A stretch of 64,000 nt of DNA from Pseudonocardia sp. MH-G8 (lineage in GTDB: Bacteria; Actinomycetota; Actinomycetes; Mycobacteriales; Pseudonocardiaceae), in assembly GCF_002262885.1 (NCBI RefSeq), contig NZ_NKYF01000004.1, positions 248,710-312,709 on the forward strand, in the 5' to 3' direction. Shown one piece after another: positions 36,485 to 45,300 of the stretch. Every line of letters starts with the position of its first letter. Positions within the stretch are counted from its first letter, which is position 1. Under the pieces are notes generated by a model. The model was not told the DNA's origin. It ran no database searches and saw only the letters and a list, made by a program, of their open reading frames with translations. The translations under genes and the position numbers were made by a program.

Positions 36485-37933
36485 TCAGTCCGCCGGACGG
36501 TGGCGTGACCGCGCCCCGGCGCGGATCCGCACCCAGAACACCGTCTCGCCCGGGCGGGAGTCGACGCCGATCCGGCCGCCGTGCCGGTCGACCACGATGC
36601 GGCGAGCCGTGTCGAGGCCGAGCCCGGTGCCCTTGCCGACGTCCTTGGTCGTGTAGAAGGCCTCGAACGCGCGGTGCGCTACCTCCGGCGACATCCCCGG
36701 CCCGGTGTCACCGATCTCGACCACGACGTCGCCGCCGTCGCACCGAACGTCGATCCGGAGCGTGCCGGCGCCGTCCATCGCGTCCAGGGCGTTGTCGATG
36801 ATGTTCGTCCACACCTGGTTGAGCTCGCCCGCGTACGCCTCGACCCGCGGGACGCCCGTGCCGTACCGGCGCACGACCTCGACACCCGGCCCGAGCTTGT
36901 GGCCGAGCATCATGAGGGTGCTCTCGAGGCCGTCCTGCAGGTCGACCCGTTGCAGGGACGCGCGGTCCATCTGGGAGTAGGACTTGACCGCGGCGACGAG
37001 CTCGGACACGCGTCGGGTCGAGTCCTGCACCTCTGCGAGCAGGGTCGCCACGGAGAGCGTGCTCGCGACCCACTCGAGCCCCGGTTCCAGGATCGGCGGC
37101 GCGAGCACCGCGGTGGCCCGCTCGCACCAGGCGAGGTCGACCCCTGCGGCCGCGAGCGCCGGCGCGATCATCCAGTCGCGATCCACGTCGTGTTCGACGA
37201 GCCACGACGACAGGGCGTCCTCGTGGTCCGCCATGGCCAGCGGGCCGAGAGGCCGCACCGAGGGCTCGATCTCCCTGCGCAGGGCGTCCAGCGCGGCGAA
37301 CTGCGCTCCCGACACCCCACCCTCGACGAGCCGCGCGACCGACGAGACCAGCGCGGCGCACGCGTCCTCCAGGGCGGTCGACGCACGGATCGCGGCGGCC
37401 GCAGGGTTGTTGATCTCGTGAGCGAATCCGGCGGCGAGCGTTCCGAGGGTGGCGAGGCCGGCGTTCTGCCGCGCGGTCGACTCGATCGCGCGCGCGGTGC
37501 CGTAGAGACCCTCCACGAGGTGGGCGCCGAACGGGAACCACGCGCTGGTCCGGTCGCGCAGCACGGCGGCCGGCACCCGCAGCAGCCACCCGTCGAACGC
37601 TCCCCGCCCGGTGGCGAGGTAGACGCCGTGCTGGTCCCATGCGCGGAACCCCCCGGCCCACCGGCCCGGCACGTCCATCCTCCCGACGACGGCGGCCTCC
37701 CGCCCCGCCTGGCGGAGGAGGTCGACGGCGCCCTCCACGAGCACCCACCAGAAGTCGGCGTGCTGCCCCTCGCGGAACAGCTCGACGCCGGGGGTGATGC
37801 GCACCTCGTCACCCGCGGCGGCGAGCTCCTCGAGCTGGGCATCGGTCAGGCCGTCGAAGAGCGTGAGGGCACGGAGGGCGTCGAACCGCCTCACGTCAAC
37901 GACACCACGGGCTGCGTCCGAAACAGCATCCAT
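36485..37933 (-). CDS. Orphan histidine kinase with cyclic-nucleotide-binding-like domain
   Basis: This 482-residue soluble sensor has residues 20-130 in a CRP/cNMP-binding-like beta-barrel pattern (ALTLFDGLTDAQLEELAAAGDEV, GVELFREGQHADFWWVLVEG). A HisKA-type dimerisation region follows, with the phospho-accepting His172 in LAAGFAHEINNPAAAAI. The ATPase domain has an N-box NQVWTNIIDNALDAMDG, G1 DTGPGM and G2 GKGTGLGLDTARRI. No response regulator is adjacent. The ATG at 37933 has GGAGAGGA just upstream. cAMP binding is not assured, because the phosphate-cassette Arg is not obvious. Confidence 0.9.
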   Translation of the reverse strand: MDAVSDAARGVVDVRRFDALRALTLFDGLTDAQLEELAAAGDEVRITPGVELFREGQHADFWWVLVEGAVDLLRQAGREAAVVGRMDVPGRWAGGFRAWDQHGVYLATGRGAFDGWLLRVPAAVLRDRTSAWFPFGAHLVEGLYGTARAIESTARQNAGLATLGTLAAGFAHEINNPAAAAIRASTALEDACAALVSSVARLVEGGVSGAQFAALDALRREIEPSVRPLGPLAMADHEDALSSWLVEHDVDRDWMIAPALAAAGVDLAWCERATAVLAPPILEPGLEWVASTLSVATLLAEVQDSTRRVSELVAAVKSYSQMDRASLQRVDLQDGLESTLMMLGHKLGPGVEVVRRYGTGVPRVEAYAGELNQVWTNIIDNALDAMDGAGTLRIDVRCDGGDVVVEIGDTGPGMSPEVAHRAFEAFYTTKDVGKGTGLGLDTARRIVVDRHGGRIGVDSRPGETVFWVRIRAGARSRHRPAD

Positions 37934-38058
37934 CGGGCACGTCCTCTCCGGGAGGCACACCCTACTGAGACGCAGCAGGTCGAACCAGGTCCGAGGATCA
38001 GTTCGTCCGCGCAGCCGGCTCGGCGGGGGACGAGGGATGTCCCGGGCGCGCACGGTGG

Positions 38059-38112
38059 GCAACCCCGGACGCCGTCGGTGCGTCTACCCTGCGACGCGCA
38101 ACGGCTATTGCG
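38059..38112 (+). promoter_or_regulatory. ECF sigma-type promoter with palindrome, copy 2
   Basis: GCAACC (38059-38064) and CGTCTA (38081-38086) have a 16-base spacer. CGCAACGGCTATTGCG at 38097-38112 corresponds to the perfect palindrome of copy 1 with two changed bases. Flanking sequence (CACGGTGGGCAACCCC) is identical to that of copy 1 at about 29923, showing common origin. It would drive the second flippase gene. Confidence 0.5.
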
Positions 38113-38126
38113 ATCGCAGCGAGAGG

Positions 38127-38330
38127 ATGTCCGTGCCGGACGACGCCCGCTTCGGCCACACCGACTCAGCGCTGCGTCGGGCCCACGCGGCGCACCACAC
38201 GGAACGACTTCGTGCTCCGGGGCCGGGACGCGCGCCTTCCGGGCCGCGGCATCCCGGACCGCACGATCACGTCCGCCCGCACCGCCCCGGGCTCCCCGAT
38301 CGGGGGGTGGCTGCGGCCGGTGCGCATCCG
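38127..38330 (+). pseudogene. Collapsed copy of the cytidylyltransferase gene
   Basis: Nucleotides here align with separate blocks of the intact gene at 30054-30863: CTTCGGCCACACCGAC matches the HFGHTD codons, AACGACTTCGTGCT matches NDFVL, and CTCCCCGATCGGGG matches SPIGE. The start region, about 45 bases in the middle and the whole 3' half are missing, and the frame is shifted. It retains the leader and is joined to the second flippase gene. Confidence 0.75.
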
Positions 38331-38399
38331 GGCGCCCCGGCCGGCCGGCCGGCCGCTGGTTCCCGGCGCCTGCATCCGGCGGACCCGCCCACTGTCCGG

Positions 38400-39782
38400 A
38401 TGCCGGTCCCCGTCCCCGGCGAGCAGCGCGCTCCCTCGCCGCGCACCGGGCACGAGATCGGCGTGCTCGTGACCGAGCCGCTCACCGTGGTCCTGCCGCC
38501 CGCCGGGCCCGGTGGCGAGCGCCGCGCCGGGCTGGGCGAGGGACTGGCGCTCTCGATCAGCAGCGGGCTCGGCGCGCTCGCGGGGCTCGTCAGCTGGCTC
38601 ATCGCCGCACGCCTGCTGCCGCAAGCCGAGTTCGGGCTCGCCGCCGCCGTGGTCTCCGCGTTCATGCTCGTCGGCGGCATCGCCCAGGTGAACCTCGGCC
38701 TGGCCCTGCTGCGGTGGCTGCCCGTCGCGGGCCGGCACGTCGGCACGCTGGTGTGGCGGAGCCTGCTGATGATCATGCCGCTGGCGGGCGTCGCAGGCCT
38801 CGGCTATGTGCTGGCGGCTCCCGCGCTGGCCCGCACCGCGGCAGGTCCGGACGGTTCACTCCTGGTCGGCGCGGTGGTGTTCGCCGTGGCAGCCGCCGCA
38901 TGGGGCGCGTTCGTCGTGCACGACTACGTGCTGGTCGCGATCGGGCGGCCGTGGTGGAGCGTGTGGCGCAACGGCCTGTTCGCCGTGGTCCGCATCGCAC
39001 TCCTCATCGTCCTGGGGACCGCCCTGGGCGCCCAGGGCGTGGTGCTCTCCTGGGCCGGCCCGCTCGTCGTGTGGATCGCGGCGGGCTCGCTGGTCCTGCT
39101 GGTGACAGTGCGGCGCTGCGCCACGCGGAGCACCGGCGGCACCGTACCGACCAGATCCGAGGTGATGGGCTTCCTCGGACCCACCTGGCTCGCCCAGATC
39201 GGCAACACCCTCCTGCTCAACCAGGTGCCCCTGCTCGTCATCCTCCGGTTCGGCCCCGAACCGGGCGCGGCCTTCTTCGTCGCCTGGCAGGCAACCGTCG
39301 TCGTGGAGACCGCGGCCACCTACTTCACCCACTCGCTGTCCGCCACCTGCGCTCGAGCCCCGGAACGCACCGCCGAGCTCACGTCCTCCTCCCGCCGCCA
39401 GATGCTCATGATCTTCCTGCCGCTGCTCGCTCTCGGAGCCCTGCTCGCGGGCCCGGGGTTGTCGATCTTCGGGCCCGGCTACGCGGCGACCGCCGAGGTG
39501 CTGCGGCTGCTCCTGCTCGGCCAGGCGTTCCGCCTGCTGGTGGTGCACGAGCTCGGAGTGCGCACCGCCACCGGCAGGGGCGTCGCCTACGCCCGGCTGC
39601 ACCTGACCGGAACCGTGCTGGTGCTGCTGGCCGTCTTCCTGGTGCCGGCCGGCGCGGGCGCGGGCGCGGCCCTGCTGCCGGTCGCGTGGGGCTACGTCGC
39701 CGTCCAGGTGCTCTGCGCGGTGCACGTGGTGCTCGTCCGCGCGCTCGGGAGGAGGCGGCGGGCACGACGGGACCGGGCGTGA
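38400..39782 (+). CDS. Polysaccharide/oligosaccharide flippase, copy 2
   Basis: This 460-residue paralogue of the flippase at 30860-32356 is nearly identical by eye from GEGLALSISSGLGALAGL to the C-terminus, with mostly conservative changes and a shorter N-terminal tail. The ATG at 38400 (MPVPVPGEQR) is a convenient start. Homology to copy 1 extends a little upstream, and the frame is open back to an ATG at 38127 through the pseudogene, so the true start is uncertain. It ends 37 bases from the convergent tryptophanase gene. Confidence 0.82.
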   Translation: MPVPVPGEQRAPSPRTGHEIGVLVTEPLTVVLPPAGPGGERRAGLGEGLALSISSGLGALAGLVSWLIAARLLPQAEFGLAAAVVSAFMLVGGIAQVNLGLALLRWLPVAGRHVGTLVWRSLLMIMPLAGVAGLGYVLAAPALARTAAGPDGSLLVGAVVFAVAAAAWGAFVVHDYVLVAIGRPWWSVWRNGLFAVVRIALLIVLGTALGAQGVVLSWAGPLVVWIAAGSLVLLVTVRRCATRSTGGTVPTRSEVMGFLGPTWLAQIGNTLLLNQVPLLVILRFGPEPGAAFFVAWQATVVVETAATYFTHSLSATCARAPERTAELTSSSRRQMLMIFLPLLALGALLAGPGLSIFGPGYAATAEVLRLLLLGQAFRLLVVHELGVRTATGRGVAYARLHLTGTVLVLLAVFLVPAGAGAGAALLPVAWGYVAVQVLCAVHVVLVRALGRRRRARRDRA

Positions 39783-39819
39783 CCAGGGATGTCCCGTGCG
39801 CCCGCGCCGCGCATCGTTC

Positions 39820-41217
39820 TCAGCCGGCGGTGGACGCGCGCGCATCGGCGACGGGGGGCGCGTTGTCCCGCGGAATCGGCTCCAGCACCGCGGTGAAGTG
39901 ACGCAACGCAGGTGAGGCTCCCACGATCCGGTAACCCGTCAGGTCGTCGGCCAGCCGGCCCACATTGATAGCGGACTCCGCCACGAACTCCAGGTGGGAG
40001 CGCGTGTAGACCCGACGCGGGAGCGCCAGCCGCACGAGCTCGTGCGGTGCCTTGCCGCCGCCAGAACCGAGCAACAGGGTGCCGAACTCCACGGCTCGGA
40101 TGCCGCCCTCCAGATACAGCGCGCAGGACCAGGCGTGACCGGGGAACTGGTGCGCGGGGATGTGCGGGAGGATCTCCCCGGCCCGGACGTACACCGCGTG
40201 GCAGCCGGCCGGCTGCACCACCGGCACCCCGGCCTTGTGCAAGGTCTCGGCGAACCAGCGCGCGGTGTCGGCGCGGTCGGCCAGGTACCGGGGGTCGATC
40301 ACCTCGGTCAGGCCCTGGGCCAGCGCGTCCAGATCGCGACCGGCGAGACCGCCGTAGGTGGAGAACCCCTCGTTCAGGATCACTTCCTGGCGGAACCGTC
40401 CTGCGAGGGCGGCGTTCTCCCGCACTCCGATGACGCCGCCGATGTTGGCCAGCCCGTCCTTCTTGAGGCTGGCCCAGAAGATGTCGGCCAGGTCGAACGT
40501 GGCCCGGGCGACCTCGATCGGCTCCCGGAACCCGTGCCCCTGCTCCCGCTGCAGGACCAGCCAGGAGTTCTCCGCGAATCGGGACGCATCCAGCAGGAAC
40601 GGAAGGCCGTGCTCGTTGCACACCGTCCGGACGCGGCGCAGGTTCTCGAGCGAGACCGGCTGGCCACCCCCACCATTGTTGGTGATGGTCATGACCACGG
40701 CTTTGACCCGGTGACCGTCGGGCCCGGTGAGCAGCCCCGTCAAGGCTTGGAGATCGATGTTCCCCTTGAAGGGATAGTCGGAATCCAGGTCGGCCGCCTC
40801 CGGACACGGCAGGTCGATGGCCGCGCTCCCGGTCACTTCCACATGGGCCCTGGTCGTGTCGAAGTGAGTGTTGGACACCACGATGTCACCAGGGCCCAGC
40901 AAGGTGGAGAACACCACCCGCTCCGCCGCCCGGCCCTGGTGGACAGGCATGATCTCGTCGAACCCGGAGAGGTCCCGCAACACGGATTCGAATCGCTCGT
41001 ACGACGGGGAGCAGGCGTACGCCTCGTCGCCGGTCATCATCGCAGCCCATTGAGCTGCCGACATCGATCCGGTGCCGGAGTCGGTCAGCAGATCGATGGT
41101 GACCTGCGATGCCGGGACCCGGAATAGGTTGTACCCGGCCTTGGTCAGCGCACGTTCGCGCTCGACTTCCGAAGGAAAGGGAATCGGCTCGACGGCTTTG
41201 ATCCGGTACGGCTCCAC
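39820..41217 (-). CDS. tnaA: Tryptophanase (tryptophan indole-lyase)
   Basis: This 465-residue PLP beta-eliminating lyase matches TnaA/tyrosine phenol-lyase throughout. It has EPYRIKAVEPI, IDLLTDSGTG, MTGDEAYACSPSY, THFDTTRAH (Asp120, equal to E. coli Asp137), LLDASRFAEN, and the PLP lysine K253 in SLKKDGLANIGG. The C-terminal LRHFTA retains the His that marks tryptophanases; tyrosine phenol-lyase has Phe there, and its substrate Arg is Phe in this protein. It should split tryptophan into indole, pyruvate and ammonia. The GTG at 41217 is preferred to the GTG at 41226 because AGGAG lies 8 bases upstream. No TnaC-like leader peptide is evident. Confidence 0.9.
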   Translation of the reverse strand: MEPYRIKAVEPIPFPSEVERERALTKAGYNLFRVPASQVTIDLLTDSGTGSMSAAQWAAMMTGDEAYACSPSYERFESVLRDLSGFDEIMPVHQGRAAERVVFSTLLGPGDIVVSNTHFDTTRAHVEVTGSAAIDLPCPEAADLDSDYPFKGNIDLQALTGLLTGPDGHRVKAVVMTITNNGGGGQPVSLENLRRVRTVCNEHGLPFLLDASRFAENSWLVLQREQGHGFREPIEVARATFDLADIFWASLKKDGLANIGGVIGVRENAALAGRFRQEVILNEGFSTYGGLAGRDLDALAQGLTEVIDPRYLADRADTARWFAETLHKAGVPVVQPAGCHAVYVRAGEILPHIPAHQFPGHAWSCALYLEGGIRAVEFGTLLLGSGGGKAPHELVRLALPRRVYTRSHLEFVAESAINVGRLADDLTGYRIVGASPALRHFTAVLEPIPRDNAPPVADARASTAG

Positions 41218-41506
41218 AAGACACACTCCTGGAAAAGAACGATGCTGCAGGCGATCTCGAGGACGATCCGCCCAGACCCCGTCACCCTATCGGTGAAGAT
41301 CGAGAACCGGGACTGTGACATGCGCCCCATTTTGAACGTTACGTAGCGTCTTCAATACCTTTTCCACGCACGGGTCGACACGCCGGGTGGCGAACGAAAT
41401 CCACCGGCGTGACGACCCACGGAAAGGCGAGGTACCGTTGTTGTTCAGTTGTGCGTCCGGATCACCCCCCGGGGTGAGCAATGAATTCGCGGCGGGCGGC
41501 CTGGGG
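41218..41506 (-). promoter_or_regulatory. Intergenic region upstream of tnaA
   Basis: The 289 bases between tnaA and the next minus-strand gene are less GC-rich than the surroundings. At 41336-41349 an almost perfect palindrome, ACGTTACGTAGCGT, sits upstream of tnaA and could be an operator. Short frames in this space do not show the Trp/Pro pattern of TnaC. Confidence 0.4.
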
Positions 41507-42298
41507 TCAGCTGCTCGTCGGAATGCCGTGACACACGGCGATCCGGGCGCGGATCACCTCCGCGAAGGCCGCTGCGTTGCACACCGGCACGACCATCGTG
41601 CCGCCGCGGTGCCGGAGCTCGATGACCTCTTCCCCGGTGACGAAGTACCGCTCGCCGCCGTCGAGCCGAACCCACGGGTTGTCCGCCGCCCGCCCCGGCC
41701 GTACCGAGACGGCCTCCACGTCGGCGAGCCGGACACCGATCCCGAACGCGGACATCGCCCCCGGACTCAGAATGGCGACGACTCCCTCGTCGGTCAGGCG
41801 CATCTCGTCCTGCAAGGCCCAGACCGGAGTGCCCGCCTGGTGCTCCGATCGGATCTTCTCGCTCACCTCGACCGCCATCTCGCCGAGCTCCGGCGTCAGC
41901 GGGAATCGCAGCGCCCGGCCTGCCATCACCACACAGACCAGCTCCACCACGGCGAGCGCCACCACGAGCAGGGCCTGCACCTGCCATTCCGCGGTGCCGG
42001 CGCTGCTCGCCAGCCCGACTGCGCAGGCGTGCGCCACGACCACCAGCAACGCCCGCCGCAGCCAGCGATCAGGACGGTGACGCACCGCATCCCGCCGCTC
42101 CAGCCAGAAGGCCGTGATCGGCGCCCCGATGACGAGAGCAGCGGCCGCCGCCGCCACCCCGACCGGCGCGACGCGGCCCCCGACGACCAACGTCAGTACG
42201 GCGACCAGCGCCGCCACGTGCACCACTACCGCCAGGCCCAGCCAGAACCACTGCCGACGAATGCGGTGAGAAATCAGCCTTTCATTGGAGTTGCTCAC
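41507..42298 (-). CDS. Membrane protein of unknown function
   Basis: This 263-residue protein has four hydrophobic segments in its first half (WFWLGLAVVVHVAALVAVLTLVV, PVGVAAAAAALVIGAPITAFWL, ALLVVVAHACAVGLASSAG, ALLVVALAVVELVCVVMAG). About 120 cytoplasmic or external residues follow, in a beta-rich pattern ending WVRLDGGERYFVTGEEVIEL, reminiscent of PH-like domains. No family is recognised. The GTG at 42298 is chosen because GGAGG lies 8 bases upstream. It follows the giant gene by 99 bases on the same strand and is likely co-transcribed and functionally linked. Confidence 0.7.
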   Translation of the reverse strand: MSNSNERLISHRIRRQWFWLGLAVVVHVAALVAVLTLVVGGRVAPVGVAAAAAALVIGAPITAFWLERRDAVRHRPDRWLRRALLVVVAHACAVGLASSAGTAEWQVQALLVVALAVVELVCVVMAGRALRFPLTPELGEMAVEVSEKIRSEHQAGTPVWALQDEMRLTDEGVVAILSPGAMSAFGIGVRLADVEAVSVRPGRAADNPWVRLDGGERYFVTGEEVIELRHRGGTMVVPVCNAAAFAEVIRARIAVCHGIPTSS

Positions 42299-42397
42299 TC
42301 CGGATACCTCCACGATGTGAATTTCTGCCGGTCGATGCATGTCGAAGGCAGAAAGGTGGAGGTCCCCGGGCCCGCGCCACGGGGTGGCGGCCGCACG

Positions 42398-45300
42398 TCA
42401 CGGCACGACCTCGTCCGAATCCGCAGCGGATTCCGGAGCACGGTCGGCGGTTGTCGAGCCGACCCGCGGTGGCCCGCGATTGCGTAGATCGACCACGGCC
42501 CTGCGCACCGCGGCGCGGGCGGCCCGGCCCAGATCCAGCGCCCACCGGACCGGCCCCGGACGTCGCTCGTCCAGGTCGCCGTCGACCAGCGGCCGGTGAT
42601 CAACACCGGCGCGGGCCTCGCCGCCCCGTCGAGCCCGTTCCCACCGCTCGACCAGATCGGCAGCGACCGCCTTCCGGGACCGGCCGTCTGCCGCGTAGGT
42701 GTGCCCCTCGATCCGGAACCGGGTCTCGTAGGCGAGGAGATCAGCGAACCACCCCTGATCCAGCCGGCCCGACCCCACCAACGAGTCGATCTCTTCCAGC
42801 ACATGCCGGAACAGCACGATCAACCCGTCCGGAGCGTGCACCGGATGCCGCCACCCGAACGCGATCAACCTCTCGGCCGGATCACGCACACCCGCGCGAC
42901 GCAACTCCCCCACCGCCCCTGGGCCCCACGTCACGATCTCCGCATGGTCGGGAAGGCCGTGCGACAACGACGGGAACTCCTCCCGCAACGACACCCGGCG
43001 CGTGCGCGCCACATGTCGCGGCAAGGTGCGCAACACGCCGCGGTCCTCCCGCGCACGCAGGCCACCACCGGTCGCCAACGCGCCCCCGACCCCACCACTG
43101 CTGTAGGTCGCCCCGCCGGTCTGCGTCGTCGGCCCGGGGCCCCACCGCGCCACCGGCCACCGGCTCCCGGAGCGGCGAGTGAGGTGCGCGTCCACGGGCG
43201 CCGTGCGGCCGAACCGGACCCCGGTGTACGGCAGTTGGTGGTCGGCGTCGAACCGGGTGACGTAGGCGACGGCGACACCGGGCGGGACCCGCCGCTCGTG
43301 CCGGACCCGACGCACCACCTCGTCGCGCACCGTGACCCGCCGGACGACCAGCTCGTACTCCATCCGCAGCCGTGGCGTGGACGCGAGGCCCCGCTCGTAG
43401 AGCGTGGTCTCCCGGCGCAGGCCACCGGAACCGGCCACCCGCCGCGAGCTCTGCTCGCCGTGCGAGGTGCTGATCTTCACCCCGAGCTCGGAGTTCGACA
43501 CCTCGGCGCCGCGGCCGACCGGGCGCAGCTGCCCCGTGGTCTCCCCGATACCGGCAGTGCGCTGCTCCCGGAACACCGTGCGGATCTCGACGCCCTCGCG
43601 GCCGGTGACCGCGGCGTCCTCCTCGTAGAGGCGGGCCCGCAGCCACACCTCGGCGAACTGTGTCGGGTGGTCCGGCACCGGGAACCGGCCGACGAAGTGG
43701 CCGTCACCGGTGACCATGCGCGGCAGGAACGAGGTGAGCGCCACCGGGCTGGTCGCGTTGTGCAGCTCGGCGCGGTTCTCGTGCACACCACTGCGGCCGA
43801 GCAGGCGCGGGTCGGCCAGTGTCGTCCGCAGGGTCGCGCCGAGCTCGGCGGCGCCGCGGGCGTCGATGCGGACCTGCGGGGGCATCCGGAACGGCCGGGA
43901 CGTGACGACCCGCGCCGGCGGCGCCGGCCGATCGTCCAGCTCGACGTGGCGCCTGGCCAACCCGTCGGGCACCAGCCGGACGATCGTCCCGGACACCGTT
44001 CGCGACACGGTGGATGTCCCCGAGTTGGTCGTCGCTGTGTCGGCGATCGGCGCGGCCGGGGCCCGTCTGCGGCGCAGCCTCTGCGGCACCAGGCCGGGCA
44101 GTGCCGCGCTGCGCTCGACGGTGATGTCGAACTCGATGCCGTGCTGGATGCGGTTCGCGCCGTCGAACGACCCCAGCCCGCGCAGGGTGGTGATCTGCTC
44201 GCCCGCATCACCGGAGCTGGTGCGGGACCGGTCGGTGCTCACGCTCCCGGACAAACCCTGCCCGAAGGCTCCGCCGTCGGTCGCCAGGCCGCCGCCGACG
44301 GTGCGCCCCGCCGCGCGGGAACGTCCACCCTGCGCGTAGGCGTAGTCCTGGATCAACATGATGACGGTGTCGGTGCGCCCGACCAGGATCGGGTCACCGG
44401 TGAACCGGGCCCGGATCCGCACGTCCACCCACTCGACGCGGTCCGACCCGACACCGCCGGCCACCTGGACCGGCAGCCTGGTGCCGAACCCGTCCGGTCC
44501 GAGCATCGCGTCGATGTGCCCGCGCCAACGGGTACCGGCCAGGTTGTCGGTCAGCCAGCTCCAGGCCACCCCGTCCCGGTCGAACACCCCGGGCGCGGTC
44601 TCATCGACCATGTCCCGAACCTCGCCGAACAAGTTGGTCGCACGGCCACCGCGGACCAGCTCGGCGTCCTCGAACAGGCTCTCGGCCATCCCCGTGCGGT
44701 AGTTCTCGGCCAGCACGGCCCGAATCGGGTTGCGGTAGTGGCGGCGGCCATCGTCGAGCACCGCACGCAGCGACCTCCGCGTCGCGAGCGCCTCTTCGAT
44801 GTCATCCGAGGAAGGCTTCGTGCCGGCCTCGGCGTCACGGTCGGCGACGAGGTCGGCGGCGAGGCGGCCCTTCAGCGCGTCCGGCGTGTGCTCGGGGGCC
44901 GACTCGTGCACCGGCAGCCCGGCATTCCGGGCGGCGTCGAGGTCGCGCAGGTAACGCGGGATCAGCTGGTGCGAGTGCCGACCGTCCAGGGTCAGGTCGC
45001 CCTGCAGGTAGCGCTGCACCGAGTCGGACACGTACTCAAGGGGCATCGTCAGCTCACCGGTCTCGGCGTAGGCCACCATCGCGTCGCGGGCCGGGATGGC
45101 GTAGACCACGGTCCCGTCCACCGTCGCGGACGGGTGGGCGTCGCCGACCTCTACGTCGATCCGCAGGCCCATGTGGTGCACGTGCTGCTTGCCGATCTCG
45201 ATGGCCAGCCGCTCCCGGCCCCAGATCGACAGCCAGGACCACGACCGGTTCCTCGAGCCGGAGTACGACCCGTTCACCGAGACGGAGTCGACGAACGGCA

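Noticed and set aside
39820..41217. Tyrosine phenol-lyase
   Set aside because: The Arg that binds the phenol ring in that enzyme is Phe here and the C-terminal LRHFTA has the tryptophanase His.
41145..41330. Short frame upstream of tnaA as a TnaC-type leader
   Set aside because: It runs into the tnaA coding region without a stop and lacks the Trp and Pro residues needed for tryptophan-sensing arrest.
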